DNA from: CAZUEG01 sp043798775
GTDB lineage: Bacteria; Patescibacteriota; Minisyncoccia; Minisyncoccales; GWA2-46-15
NCBI GenBank assembly: GCA_043798775.1
Contig: JAZDOL010000065.1
Span: 1 to 5,094, forward strand
Direction: 5' to 3'
Length of the DNA: 5,094 nt
Shown here: in pieces, positions 4,752-5,094 of the stretch
Numbering within the stretch: the stretch's first letter is position 1
How the letters are laid out: the number at the start of each line of letters is the position of its first letter
Position numbers and translations under genes: made by a program
Notes under the pieces: generated by a model
What the model saw: the letters and a program-made list of their open reading frames with translations, nothing else
What the model was told of the DNA's origin: nothing
Databases searched by the model: none

Positions 4752-5094
4752 TGACCAAACAAGAATATCTAGAAAAGGCGTTAGAGTATGTAAATAAAAC
4801 TCATCCGGAGTTTAACGCAAAGGCCGATAACGAAAAATTCAGCTTGGAAATTAACGGTAAAATTTCCGCTTTTTTACATACACCTTTCAACAATTCAAAA
4901 AACAATAATTTTGACGATTGGAAAAAAGAATTGGAGATGTTTTTACAGATTAACTTTGAAAGTATCAAAACAAGAAAAGAATCAACCTCGGAAGAAATAA
5001 AAGCAAGGATTCTTCCGCAATTTAAGTCACTGAAAGATATTGAGTACGCTAAAGCTCAATTAAAAAACCTGTCAGCAGAAGAAAACTTGTTTTT
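4751..5094 (+). CDS. Hypothetical protein, N-terminal part (runs off the right edge)
   Basis: The frame is open from ATG 4751 to the right edge, giving 114 residues without a stop. I do not recognise the protein. It starts with MTKQEYLEKALEYVNKTHPE, a helix, followed by a strand pair (KFSLEINGKISAFLHTPF, residues 29-46), an Asn-rich link (NNSKNNNF), and helices rich in Lys and Glu (DDWKKELEMFLQINFESI, then EEIKARILPQF). No signal peptide or membrane segment is visible. The order of an initial helix, a strand pair, a helix and then ILPxF is loosely like DUF1444/YtpQ proteins, but this is weak. No Shine-Dalgarno site precedes the ATG. The gap of 108 bases and the inverted repeats upstream suggest it may have its own control, separate from the toxin-antitoxin operon. 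Confidence 0.7.
   Translation, partial: MTKQEYLEKALEYVNKTHPEFNAKADNEKFSLEINGKISAFLHTPFNNSKNNNFDDWKKELEMFLQINFESIKTRKESTSEEIKARILPQFKSLKDIEYAKAQLKNLSAEENLF

Overview
The window looks like a piece of a small-genome bacterium, most likely of the Patescibacteria/CPR type. This rests on indirect signs: AT-rich, lysine- and isoleucine-rich genes, short gene spacing, almost no recognisable Shine-Dalgarno sites, and several small orphan-like proteins. TAA and TGA both end genes, so the code behaves as the standard bacterial one. All recognisable genes are on the + strand. No rRNA, tRNA, CRISPR array or transposase gene was seen.

Layout. (1) Bases 2-94 are the tail of a gene whose last residues resemble the C-terminus of YbaB/EbfC nucleoid-associated proteins. 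A convincing intrinsic terminator follows at 108-134. (2) A probable extended -10 promoter (about 129-157) starts a five-gene run to 3294. The run holds two abutting same-frame ORFs (173-679 and 680-1366) that may together make an ADP-ribosyltransferase-like protein, a dCTP deaminase/dUTPase-fold protein (1389-1961) without the usual catalytic glutamate, a GNAT acetyltransferase (2000-2569) and a RadC-family JAB/MPN protein (2608-3294). (3) Bases 3295-3600 hold no convincing gene. They contain a GC-rich (63% over 3361-3480) inverted-repeat element at 3354-3484, then a strong promoter with a palindrome at its start site. (4) That promoter drives a Phd/YefM-type antitoxin (3601-3960) and a RelE-type toxin (3914-4168, 47-base overlap). 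Twelve bases later comes a stand-alone HsdR-N-like protein (4181-4642) whose PD-(D/E)XK active site looks degraded. (5) After a 108-base gap with inverted repeats, a gene of unknown function starts at 4751 and runs off the right edge.

How the parts may work together. dUTPase-like, RadC and GNAT proteins are common single genes with housekeeping or accessory roles, and nothing here shows that they form one pathway. The antitoxin, toxin and HsdR-N-like genes are the clearest functional module, with their own promoter and likely autoregulation. The items most worth a second look are the split ART-like pair, the Glu-to-Gly change in the deaminase-fold protein, the GC-rich element, and the third gene behind the toxin-antitoxin pair.
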